A stretch of 58,640 bases of DNA from Fimbriimonadia bacterium (GTDB lineage: Bacteria > Armatimonadota > Fimbriimonadia > Fimbriimonadales > JABRVX01): NCBI GenBank assembly GCA_039961735.1, contig JABRVX010000045.1, positions 1 through 58,640 on the forward strand, in the 5' to 3' direction. The notes beneath the pieces were generated by a model. The model worked only from the letters and a program-made list of their open reading frames with translations. It did not search any database and was not told where the DNA came from. Of the stretch, positions 33,184-41,003 are shown in pieces (within the stretch, counting starts at the first letter, position 1; the number at the start of each line of letters is the position of its first letter). The position numbers and the translations under genes are program-made.

Positions 33184-33425
33184 TTGCGCCCTCTTTCCTC
33201 GATCCGCGCCACCCGCTCCCGCACGTCGGCAAGCAGACGCTGGTGCTCCTCCGCGGTGTGAAACAGCCGACCGAGCTGCTCGCTCTGCACCGCTGTCGTC
33301 ACCTCCAGCCGCGAAGCAATCGAATGCCACGACCACAGCACCGTTCCCAGCAGGCTGACCACGCCGAGCATGAGCTGCAGCCACGAGAGCGTCACACCCG
33401 ACGCCGATGCGTCGCTACCGTTCAT
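33180..33425 (-). CDS. Small membrane protein with coiled coil
   Basis: An 81-residue protein with one membrane helix (LQLMLGVVSLLGTVLWSWHS) and a charged C-terminal helix (EEHQRLLADVRERVARIEER). The topology resembles spanins and holin-associated proteins of phage lysis cassettes. It overlaps both neighbours, so it is cotranscribed with the candidate holin and the amidase. No family identified. Confidence 0.6.
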   Translation of the reverse strand: MNGSDASASGVTLSWLQLMLGVVSLLGTVLWSWHSIASRLEVTTAVQSEQLGRLFHTAEEHQRLLADVRERVARIEERGRK

Positions 33426-33870
33426 AGTCGAACCTCACCACCAAAGGGATGTGTGCCACCGCCCAGCCGGATGCGCGCCAAGTCCTCGCGGCCTCCGGGG
33501 GCTCTGCGTCGCGTAGTTTCCAGCCGTGCATGCCGGTAACGCCGCTCCAGCGGTTTCCAGCCTCCAACGCGCGATTCAGTAGCGCGGCGGCCTTAGCTCG
33601 CATGGTCGCTTCCATCGAAGCGGGTGCCTCGGCGCGCTGGAAGTAGAACACGTCCATGTCAAGGTCGAGCGTGCCGACCGTCGGCCCCCAGTCCGACTCT
33701 CCCGAGACGCCCCCCCACACCACAGCGACCTGCGGCGATGACTGCCGGTCCAGCAGAAGGCGGATCGGATCCGTCTCGTAGAGGATGGCCGACGTCACTT
33801 CGGGCCACGCAGTAGAGATCATCCCCTGCAGCGCCGCCGCAACCGACTCCAGCGGGAACGCGATGCTCAT
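33415..33870 (-). CDS. Head-tail completion / tail-terminator-like protein
   Basis: A 151-residue protein similar in size and position to Mu gp37 (DUF1834) and other tail-completion proteins. It begins SIAFPLESVAAALQGMISTA, has a predicted central beta sheet (VAVVWGGVSGESDWGPTVGT, LDLDMDVFYFQRAE) and ends in a strand (VAHIPLVVRFDYER). The ATG at 33870 overlaps the upstream stop by 4 bases. Family assignment is tentative. Confidence 0.55.
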   Translation of the reverse strand: MSIAFPLESVAAALQGMISTAWPEVTSAILYETDPIRLLLDRQSSPQVAVVWGGVSGESDWGPTVGTLDLDMDVFYFQRAEAPASMEATMRAKAAALLNRALEAGNRWSGVTGMHGWKLRDAEPPEAARTWRASGWAVAHIPLVVRFDYER

Positions 33871-34142
33871 CGCTTGCGCAGTCGCTCCTGCAGATCGCGG
33901 AGCGCCTTCGATGCGGCTTGCATGTCCGTGTCCACGGACGCCACGGCCTGTAGCAGCAGGCCGGCGGTCTCGTCGCCTTCCTCTTGTCGCCATTCCAGGT
34001 AGGGAGTGAGTGCCTCGCGAAGGGCGTTCCAGTGTGTGCGCAGGCGGGCAGAGACCGAAACCAGCGCAACCAGCGCTCCCAGCACCCCGCCAAAACCTAA
34101 CAGCGCGAGCCACTGCAATCCGACCTGCCAGTCGAGCTGCAT
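33867..34142 (-). CDS. Small single-pass membrane protein with coiled coil
   Basis: A 91-residue protein starting 2 bases after the capsid stop. One hydrophobic helix (LALLGFGGVLGALVALVSVS, about residues 11-30) is followed by a long charged helix (LRTHWNALREALTPYLEWRQ and QAASKALRDLQERLRK). A membrane protein directly behind a capsid gene is odd. It may belong with the two small membrane proteins nearby as part of a dispersed lysis set. Confidence 0.6.
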   Translation of the reverse strand: MQLDWQVGLQWLALLGFGGVLGALVALVSVSARLRTHWNALREALTPYLEWRQEEGDETAGLLLQAVASVDTDMQAASKALRDLQERLRKR

Positions 34143-34143
34143 C

Positions 34144-35109
34144 CTAACCGGTCCCCGCATGGTAGTAAGCGAGCTGCCACAGGCCATAGCCAACCTCGAA
34201 ACGATCGCGGACGCCGAACACGAACTCGTCGCGCTTGAAGGCATGCTCGCTGCCCTGCTCGAGGTACTGAAACTCCACCGGCTCCCCCGACTCGGTTACC
34301 AATACCAGCGGCTTGGCGGACTTGGTCAAGTCCAACACGTACCAGTGATAGTTGTCAATCCAAGGCGATACGATCAGCTGGAGCTGTCCTTCCAGTACGT
34401 TCTTATAGGGCGTCGAAGCCGTCGCACCGGTGCCCACGGTACCCTCACCGACGTTCACTACCACGATGGGCGACTCCAGCAGCTTGCGCGCACGCCACTC
34501 CAACTTCGGACCCACCAATAGGTGCGAGGGCGTGACCGCAAGCGGCTTCCCCTGGTCGGAAGTGAACGAGCGCATGGCCTGAATCACGTCTTCGATGGCA
34601 TCCGTGCCCAGGTCACTGCTGCCCGTGTTCGCTGCGGTGCCGGCCTGGCCCGAAAGGGTCCGCACCGGATGGTCGGGCGCAAAGAAGCTCTTACCATCAT
34701 AGCAAGCCGTGCTTCCCCCAGCTTCCAACGCTGCAATCAGTTGCTTGAGGCGTGCACTGGCAGGCAGAGCACCCAAGTCTCGTGCGCGCTGTCGGAGCTG
34801 ACCTGTCATGTCATCGCGCAGGGCAGTGCGCTTGACAGCGACCGTCTCCTCCCACGGATCGCCCAGCGTCACGGTGTAGTTATAAGTGTTGAACGCGTCG
34901 TACGCGCGCTCGTCGGTCCAACGCGTCATCTCAGGAACGTCCCCGACAAACGGGAAGCGCGCGATGTTGCCGGAAATGGGAACGGTGGTAGCCAGAAGAT
35001 CGATGACCCGCTGGTCGTCACCCTCCAGCGCCTGGAAGTATGCCTCGTAGAAGTCGTTGCGCAACACCGGCGCAATGAAGCCCTGGATGTCACTGTCGGT
35101 GACAGGCAT
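34144..35109 (-). CDS. Major capsid protein, Mu gpT-like
   Basis: A 321-residue coat protein of the Mu gpT family, an HK97-fold shell protein. The start SDIQGFIAPVLRNDFYEAYF and the motif FPFVGDVPEMTRWTDERAYD are typical of the family, as is the DGKSFFAPDHPV segment near residue 145. Length is normal for gpT-like proteins. It follows the protease/scaffold and a decoration-like gene, the expected order. The reading frame is intact with no sign of decay. Confidence 0.9.
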   Translation of the reverse strand: MPVTDSDIQGFIAPVLRNDFYEAYFQALEGDDQRVIDLLATTVPISGNIARFPFVGDVPEMTRWTDERAYDAFNTYNYTVTLGDPWEETVAVKRTALRDDMTGQLRQRARDLGALPASARLKQLIAALEAGGSTACYDGKSFFAPDHPVRTLSGQAGTAANTGSSDLGTDAIEDVIQAMRSFTSDQGKPLAVTPSHLLVGPKLEWRARKLLESPIVVVNVGEGTVGTGATASTPYKNVLEGQLQLIVSPWIDNYHWYVLDLTKSAKPLVLVTESGEPVEFQYLEQGSEHAFKRDEFVFGVRDRFEVGYGLWQLAYYHAGTG

Positions 35110-35156
35110 GATGATCCCCCCTTATGAGTGTGATCGTGAGGTGTGTGGCGTTCAGT

Positions 35157-35528
35157 CTAGGTGTAGTTGGAGATGTCCACCTCGAGGTGCGAGGCGTCCA
35201 CGTAGCCGACGCACTTCCCGACTTTCGCGTTCTTGGTGGAGGTAGTAGTGAGTGTCTGGTTGTCCGAGGCGTAGAACTCCCGACCGACGTCCACCTGCGA
35301 GGCACCGGACCGGGCAAACACGAACCGGCCCGCGCGCCGCACCCGGATCGCTTTCGCACCTGCTTGTCCGGTGCTGTTATCCACAGTCTCCTCGGCAACT
35401 CCCATGAACAGCATCGGGTTCGTGGTACCAGTGGCAAGATTGGTGACATATCCGGTGTCAGGCACTCCCGCCACGCTCTCTGCCGCCATACCTACCATAG
35501 CACCCTTGAAGATCTTGACCGCCGCCAT
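35157..35528 (-). CDS. Capsid decoration-like small protein
   Basis: A 123-residue protein starting AAVKIFKGAMVGMAAESVAG, rich in beta strands with alternating Gly, Ala and Val (AIRVRRAGRFVFARSGASQV, ASDNQTLTTTSTKNAKVGKC). The pattern resembles DUF2190-type and other capsid-stabilising proteins placed beside capsid genes. The ATG at 35528 has no strong ribosome-binding site, and 64 bases separate it from the protease gene. Call rests on composition and position. Confidence 0.6.
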   Translation of the reverse strand: MAAVKIFKGAMVGMAAESVAGVPDTGYVTNLATGTTNPMLFMGVAEETVDNSTGQAGAKAIRVRRAGRFVFARSGASQVDVGREFYASDNQTLTTTSTKNAKVGKCVGYVDASHLEVDISNYT

Positions 35529-35592
35529 CTTAAGACTGACGATGAGGCCGTCCTTGACAGGGTGGTTTCGCTCGGATGTCAGTGCCGCCAAC

Positions 35593-36576
35593 CTATGCCC
35601 TCCTTCCGATCTGTCGGTGGTTGCCCTGGGCGCTTCGCTTGATGCGCCGATACTCGTCCAGTCCAATGCCGAAGCGCTCGCAAAGCGCTGCTTCGGTCGG
35701 TTCCAGCTCCGGCAGTGGCTCGTCGTCGCTCATGGCGAAGGGAGTAACCTGGGTGAACAGAATGCTCTCCGGCTGAGCCTCCACGAAGTCCATGAACACA
35801 CGCCGGGTCTCCGGCTCGGCATGTAGCAGCAGACGCCGTGCGTGCTTCTCGGTGGCTGGCGTGATACGACCGTCCCGCCGCCATCGCTCGATGCGCGCTT
35901 CCACCTCGGCGTGCAGCCTGGCCTGGGAGCGTGAACCCTCAGCCGGCCTCCGAGAACGTGTGTCCTCGGCACCCAGGGGCACGTACTTCCGCTCGACCCG
36001 CTTGCCGCGTCCCAGCCGAACCGCGCCATCGCGAGTCAAGCGATGGGGCACCTTCAGCAAATCGGCTCCGCGCTCCACGATGGCATGGTCTTCGTACACT
36101 TCGGGCACCCACACGCCCGGGCCGAACGCTTCGTAGATCGCCGCGCGCACGGCCCCCGCTTTATCGTCCAGGGTGGAGTCGAACGGAACGTCAATCCGCA
36201 CCGGCGTCTCATCCTCGGAAAACCGCACGCGGGCATCCGGCACTCGCGGCTTCACCACCAGCGACACTTCCAGCAGCCGCTTGCGCAGCCGGTCGAGGCA
36301 CACCGAGAGGTACTTCGCGCCGGATCGCAACAGCAGCGACCACGCCTCCGGCGCGAATCGAATCACGCCGAACAGCTCGCGGCCCTTCCGGTGTAGATTG
36401 CTCACGGCACCCAGCCGGAGCGGGTTCTCGGAATCTGGGTCCAAATGACCGACGGTCAGAGGCACCTCGCCCGACGTGCGGGCCATCACGTCTAGGTCCT
36501 CTTCGGAAACGCTTAGCCCCTTGTCGGGATAGTCCCCCGCCTCGAAGAGCTTCGCGTGTTTGATCACTTCACGCAC
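35593..36576 (-). CDS. Prohead protease/scaffold, Mu gpI-like
   Basis: A 327-residue protein resembling the phage I-protein family: an N-terminal protease region (residues 1-115, including MARTSGEVPLTVGHLDPDSE with a candidate catalytic His and SGAKYLSVCLDRLRKRLLEV with a Ser) followed by a charged helical scaffold tail (VEARIERWRRDGRITPATEK). By family knowledge it shapes and matures the prohead. The GTG start at 36576 has GGAGG 5 bases upstream. It is the first gene of the particle operon; about 600 bases of repeats and a terminator separate it from dnaE on the other strand. Confidence 0.82.
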   Translation of the reverse strand: MREVIKHAKLFEAGDYPDKGLSVSEEDLDVMARTSGEVPLTVGHLDPDSENPLRLGAVSNLHRKGRELFGVIRFAPEAWSLLLRSGAKYLSVCLDRLRKRLLEVSLVVKPRVPDARVRFSEDETPVRIDVPFDSTLDDKAGAVRAAIYEAFGPGVWVPEVYEDHAIVERGADLLKVPHRLTRDGAVRLGRGKRVERKYVPLGAEDTRSRRPAEGSRSQARLHAEVEARIERWRRDGRITPATEKHARRLLLHAEPETRRVFMDFVEAQPESILFTQVTPFAMSDDEPLPELEPTEAALCERFGIGLDEYRRIKRSAQGNHRQIGRRA

Positions 36577-36611
36577 TCCATCCTCCGTTCTCTCTTGCTG
36601 CGGAATGGTTG

Positions 36612-36646
36612 GACTAGTCGGGCAGTTCGGACCCGTCCGACTGGTC
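36612..36646. promoter_or_regulatory. Three close GAC-N2-GTC dyads upstream of the particle operon
   Basis: GACTAGTC (36612-36619), GACCCGTC (36630-36637) and GACTGGTC (36639-36646) lie 36-70 bases before the protease start. They look like operator half-sites but have a 2-base spacer, unlike the 4-base spacer at 3.4 kb. No convincing sigma70 promoter is visible around them. They may simply be part of a low-complexity repeat. Confidence 0.35.
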
Positions 36647-36664
36647 TAACTCGTCCGTCCTCCC

Positions 36665-36708
36665 AAAGAAAAGGAGCCCCCGCCAAGACGTCCCCGGCGA
36701 GGGCCTCC
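36665..36708 (-). terminator. Intrinsic terminator upstream of the particle operon
   Basis: On the minus strand a GC stem (about 12 pairs, one mismatch and one bulge, 11-base loop; arms 36696-36708 and 36673-36684) is followed by TTTTCTTT. It lies about 90 bases before the protease gene on the same strand, with no gene between it and dnaE. It may shield the operon from antisense readthrough or act as an attenuator if the promoter lies further upstream. Confidence 0.6.
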
Positions 36709-36900
36709 CAATCTCCGGGCCGGCCCGGTTTTCACTCGATGCAGCGTCCGTCGCTCAAGGGGGTACCGCTAGAAACCCTTCTTCGAGCAACGCTGGGGCC
36801 TATTATACCAGACACACGTCTACATGTCAAGGGCCCACTCGCTTTTGCCGCACCTGTACGTAACCCGCGGTTTCGCCGTCCCGGCGATATACGTGGCATC

Positions 36901-37021
36901 ACCGTCCCGGCGATGTGCTTGAACACGGGCGGGACGCCCGTGCCACTTGGGCTACCGTCCCGGCGATGTGCTTGAACACGGGCGGGACGCCCGTGCCACT
37001 TGGGCTACCGTCCCGGCGATG
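36901..37021. repeat. 53-bp tandem repeat upstream of dnaE
   Basis: Two exact 53-base units (36901-36953, 36954-37006) and a 15-base partial third. Each holds the palindromic core CACGGGCGGGACGCCCGTG and the block CGTCCCGGCGATG. Related blocks occur on the other side of dnaE at 40.6 kb. The 36577-37174 gap contains this, the terminator and the dyads but no supported gene. Confidence 0.85.
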
Positions 37022-37174
37022 ACGTGTCTCCGGCAAGGCGTCGGAACGACCGGAGACACGTCGCTCGCAAAATCCACGGGGAATCCGCGGACTCTCGTCG
37101 AACCATGTGTTGCGCCGGTAGCCCAAGGGCCGTCGCCTCCAAGCTAGTTCACACGACAGGAAAGGAAGCACGCG

Positions 37175-40100
37175 TTGTCCTCTTTCGCGCACTTGCACGT
37201 CCACACCGAATACAGCCTTCTCGACGGAGCGCAGCCGATCAAGAAGCTGGTGAGGCGTGCGAAAGAGCTAGAACTGCCCGCCCTCGCCATCACGGACCAT
37301 GGCGTGATGTACGGCGTAGTGGAGTTCTACAACGCGTGCAAGGCACAGGGCATCCGACCCATCATCGGCCTGGAAGCGTACATCGCCCCACACGGGATGA
37401 AGAACAAGTCCGGAAAGCAGGCCCAGGTCCGCCACCATCTCCTGCTACTGGCCAAAAACCGGACCGGTTACAAAAACCTGATGAAGCTCAGCACCATCGC
37501 AGCCATTGAGGGCTTCTACATGCGCCCGCGCATAGATAAGACGGTGCTGGCCGAACACGCGGAAGGCCTCATCGGCACCTCCACCTGTCTTTCCGGCGAA
37601 GTCTGCCGCAAGATCATCGCCGAAGGGTATGAGGCCGGTAAGGAGTGCGTCGCCGAGTACCGAGACATCTTCGGCGCCGAGAACTACTATATCGAGCTGC
37701 AGGACCACAGCCTGGAAGAGCAACGCCAGGTCAACGAACACCTTCGTCGCATCGCGCAGCAGCTCAAGATCCCAGTCATCTGCTCGAACGACGTGCACTA
37801 CCTAAGGCGCGAAGACGCAGGACTGCATGATGTGATGCTCTGCATCCAGACCAACGCCACGGTGAAGGATGAGAGCCGCAAACTGAAGTTCGGCACCCAC
37901 GAGTTCTATCTCAAGTCCCCGCGCGAAATGTACGACTTGTTCAAGGACGACCCCGGCACCGTTGAGAGAACGCTGGAGATCGCTGAGAGGTGCGACGTCG
38001 AGCTGAGCGCCGAGCGCCTGCAGCTTCCGTGCCCAGGCCTTCCGGAAGGCGTCACGCCCCACCAACACGTCAAGAACCTTTGCTATCGCAGCCTTCCCGA
38101 GATGTTCCCCGACACCCCGGACGAGGTGCGCGAGAGGCTGGACTACGAGCTCTCGGTAATCGAGCGGACCGGCTTCAGCGATTACTTCCTCATCGTGCGC
38201 GACTTCACCGAGTTCGCGCGGAAGTCCGGCATCTACTTCGGGGTGCGCGGCTCGGCTGCCGGCAGCCTCACCAGCTACCTGTTGGGCATCACCGAGCTCG
38301 ACCCGATACGCTACGGTCTCACCTTCGAGCGTTTCCTTAATCCCGATCGGCTCTCCATGCCGGACATTGACATGGACTTCGAGGACGAGCGTCGGGACGA
38401 GGTGATTCGATACGTGGTGGACCTGTACGGTGCCGAGCACGTTGCGCAGATCATCACCTTCGGCACGATGGCGGCCAAGGCTGCCATTCGCGATGCCGGG
38501 CGCGCGCTCGCGCTGCCTCTCCCGGACGTGGACCACGTGGCCAAGCTCATCCCTCCCGGAACGGCCACAGAGCCGATGACCATCGAGCGCGCGATGCACG
38601 AAGTCCCCGAGCTGAAGCGCATTTACGACTCGGGCGGCGACATGCGAAAGCTGCTCGACACTGCGATGGGAGTCGAGGGTCTCGCTCGAAACGCCGGCAC
38701 GCACGCGGCGGGTGTGGTCATCTCGCGCGACCCCTTGGTAGAGAACGTGCCCTTGACCAAAGGGGGCAACGGGGAACTCATCACCCAGTACGACATGAAC
38801 TCCCTCGACAGGCTTGGCCTGCTGAAGATGGACTTCCTCGGACTGGCCAACCTCTCCGTGCTCGCTAGAGCGATCAAGAACGTGCAGCGCACGCGGCGTA
38901 TCGAGCTTCGCGTCGAAGACATTCCATTCGACGACGCCAAAACCTACGAGATGCTCAAGAAAGGCGAGACCACCGGCGTCTTCCAACTCGAGAGCCCAGG
39001 AATGAGACGAGCCATCGCGCAGGTCAAGCCCAGCAACCTGGACGAGCTCGCGGCTCTGGTAGCCCTCTACCGACCCGGACCGGTGGACCACATCGGCGAG
39101 TACGCTGCCGGCAAGCACGGGGCTCCAGCGAAATACCTCCACCCCTGCCTCGAACCCATCCTGAGACCCACATTCGGAGTCATCGTGTTCCAGGACCAAG
39201 TCCTACAGATCGTGCAGGCGGTTGCAGGGTTCACGCTCGGACAGGCCGACGTGCTGCGGCGCGCGATGGGCAAGAAGAAGAAAGAGGACATGGAGCGCAT
39301 GACCGCCATGTTCTATCAGGGAGCCCAGGAGCGCGGCATACCAAAAGGCAAGGCGGAAGAGATATGGGCCTTGATCGAGCCCTTCGCGGGATACGCGTTC
39401 AACAAAGCGCACGCTTACTGCTACGCCGCACTCTCTTACCGCACTGCCTACATGAAAGCCAACTACCCCGTCGAGTACATGGCCGCGCTGCTCGCATGCT
39501 ATCGCGCGAAGGAAGACAAGGTCACGGCCCAGATCGAGGAGTGCCGGCGTCTGGGCGTAAAGGTGCTACCGCCGGACGTGAACCACAGCTCGGTGGACTT
39601 CACCGTTGAAGGCGATGCCATTCGCTTCGGACTCGGTGCTATCAAGGGCGTGGGCGAAGCCGCCGTGGAAACCATCCTCACCGCCCGCGAGCAAGGCGGG
39701 CCGTTCGAGAACGTCTTTGACTTCGCGGACCGCACTCGCGCAGCCAAGGGTCTCAACAAGTCGCTCCTCGAAGCGCTCATCAAGGCCGGCGCGTTCGACT
39801 CGTTACATCCCAATCGTAGGCAGCTTCTGGACGGCGTAAAGCTCATCTGTGACTATGCAGAGAAGGCCAACCGGGACCGGCAGGCGGGCCAGGAAGCCCT
39901 GTTCGGCGATGTAAAGGCATCGGGCCGAGTCGTGGACTACCCACCACTCCCGATGGTGGACGAGCCCAGTCGGCTGGAGCGGCTCTCGCTGGAGAAGGAG
40001 GTGCTCGGCATCTACGTGTCCGACCATCCCCTGCGCTCCGTGGCGCTTGCCCTCGAGGGAGCGGTCACGGCCACCGTGGACCATCTGGCGGAGATGGAAG

Positions 40101-40621
40101 AGGGCTCCCAGGTCACGCTGGGCGGGGTCATCGCCTCGGTGAAGCGCTTCCGAACGAAGACACGAAACGAGCAGATGGCTACCGGCGTGCTGGAGGACCT
40201 GACGGGCCACGTCACCCTTGCGGTATTTCCCGCCATACTCGAGCGCTGCAACGAGATGCTGCAGAAGGGAGCGGTCGTGCTCGTACGCGGGCGCACGATG
40301 CACCGCGATCGCCCAGGCAACAGCGGCACGCCAGAGGTAGAACTCCGGGTAGAGAGCATGGAGCGCTTCGAGCCGCAGGGAGTCGAGGCCTTGACGGGAC
40401 CATCGATCGTTCTCAACTTGAGCCGCGCAACGCTAGAGCAGCTTCGCGAAGCCGATGCCGAGCTCCGGAGCCATCCCGGCGACTACCACGTCCTCGTCCA
40501 GATTCAGAAAAACGGCACCAGAACCCGATTCGTGATCCCGCATTCCGTCACGCCGACCACAGACCTGCTACAGCGCCTACGGGAGCTGTTCGGCCCCTCC
40601 GCCGTCCACCTCCACGACTAA
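37175..40621 (+). CDS. dnaE: DNA polymerase III alpha subunit
   Basis: The replicative polymerase catalytic subunit, 1148 residues. The PHP domain begins FAHLHVHTEYSLLDGAQPI; the palm carries catalytic Asps in MPDIDMDFEDERRDEVIRYV (about residue 395); a helix-hairpin-helix follows (GLGAIKGVGEAAVETIL, about 815-830); an OB fold lies near 975-1030 (VTLGGVIASVKRFRTKTRNE) and a C-terminal tau-binding region ends the protein. The start is a TTG preceded by GGAAAGGAAG. No exonuclease domain is inserted, so it is DnaE not PolC. GC-rich palindromic repeats flank both ends. Confidence 0.96.
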   Translation: MSSFAHLHVHTEYSLLDGAQPIKKLVRRAKELELPALAITDHGVMYGVVEFYNACKAQGIRPIIGLEAYIAPHGMKNKSGKQAQVRHHLLLLAKNRTGYKNLMKLSTIAAIEGFYMRPRIDKTVLAEHAEGLIGTSTCLSGEVCRKIIAEGYEAGKECVAEYRDIFGAENYYIELQDHSLEEQRQVNEHLRRIAQQLKIPVICSNDVHYLRREDAGLHDVMLCIQTNATVKDESRKLKFGTHEFYLKSPREMYDLFKDDPGTVERTLEIAERCDVELSAERLQLPCPGLPEGVTPHQHVKNLCYRSLPEMFPDTPDEVRERLDYELSVIERTGFSDYFLIVRDFTEFARKSGIYFGVRGSAAGSLTSYLLGITELDPIRYGLTFERFLNPDRLSMPDIDMDFEDERRDEVIRYVVDLYGAEHVAQIITFGTMAAKAAIRDAGRALALPLPDVDHVAKLIPPGTATEPMTIERAMHEVPELKRIYDSGGDMRKLLDTAMGVEGLARNAGTHAAGVVISRDPLVENVPLTKGGNGELITQYDMNSLDRLGLLKMDFLGLANLSVLARAIKNVQRTRRIELRVEDIPFDDAKTYEMLKKGETTGVFQLESPGMRRAIAQVKPSNLDELAALVALYRPGPVDHIGEYAAGKHGAPAKYLHPCLEPILRPTFGVIVFQDQVLQIVQAVAGFTLGQADVLRRAMGKKKKEDMERMTAMFYQGAQERGIPKGKAEEIWALIEPFAGYAFNKAHAYCYAALSYRTAYMKANYPVEYMAALLACYRAKEDKVTAQIEECRRLGVKVLPPDVNHSSVDFTVEGDAIRFGLGAIKGVGEAAVETILTAREQGGPFENVFDFADRTRAAKGLNKSLLEALIKAGAFDSLHPNRRQLLDGVKLICDYAEKANRDRQAGQEALFGDVKASGRVVDYPPLPMVDEPSRLERLSLEKEVLGIYVSDHPLRSVALALEGAVTATVDHLAEMEEGSQVTLGGVIASVKRFRTKTRNEQMATGVLEDLTGHVTLAVFPAILERCNEMLQKGAVVLVRGRTMHRDRPGNSGTPEVELRVESMERFEPQGVEALTGPSIVLNLSRATLEQLREADAELRSHPGDYHVLVQIQKNGTRTRFVIPHSVTPTTDLLQRLRELFGPSAVHLHD

Positions 40622-40634
40622 CCGAGTTGCCAAC

Positions 40635-40755
40635 GTGGCATCGCCGTCCCGGCGATGTCCGTGGCTTCACCGTCGTGGCATCGCCGTCCCGGCGATGTCC
40701 GTGGCTTCACCGTCCCGGCGAGGGCTTGAAACACGGGCGGGACGCCCGTGCCACG
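40635..40755. repeat. 40-bp tandem repeat and palindrome downstream of dnaE
   Basis: Two exact 40-base units (40635-40674, 40675-40714) sharing CGTCCCGGCGATGTCCGTGG with the upstream set, followed by another CACGGGCGGGACGCCCGTG palindrome (about 40733-40751). The palindromes could fold into hairpins at the dnaE mRNA end. The 40622-41003 gap holds these repeats and one doubtful short frame. Confidence 0.85.
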
Positions 40756-40954
40756 AGACCCCGTCACCCGATTCGACAAGCGGGGCCTTCCTGCCGCCAT
40801 CTCCCGCTCGGTGGACGGCAAACCTGTGCTGCGGGTCGGTTATCGCTACGAGTTCGACGAGAAGGGAAGCTGGGTGAGGGCGACGCGTTGGCAGGCCGAA
40901 GGCGACGGGGAGCAGATACCCGTTTCCGTCGCAACGCGGGTCATCCACCTATGA
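40748..40954 (+). pseudogene. Possible gene remnant downstream of dnaE
   Basis: A 68-codon open frame whose middle, VLRVGYRYEFDEKGSWVRAT, reads like the end of a secreted YD-type or lipoprotein sequence. It begins inside the palindromic repeat with a GTG and no ribosome-binding site, so the 5' part of an older gene may have been lost to repeat insertion. It could equally be chance coding in GC-rich DNA. Confidence 0.3.
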
Positions 40955-41003
40955 AGACCACGCAGCGATGTTGCCTCGAGTTCCTTGGCCCTCAGCCGTA
41001 GAG

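Noticed and set aside
37802-39199. Long 465-codon open frame antisense to dnaE
   Set aside because: It is a GC-driven shadow of dnaE. The sense frame has all polymerase motifs and the antisense product resembles nothing.
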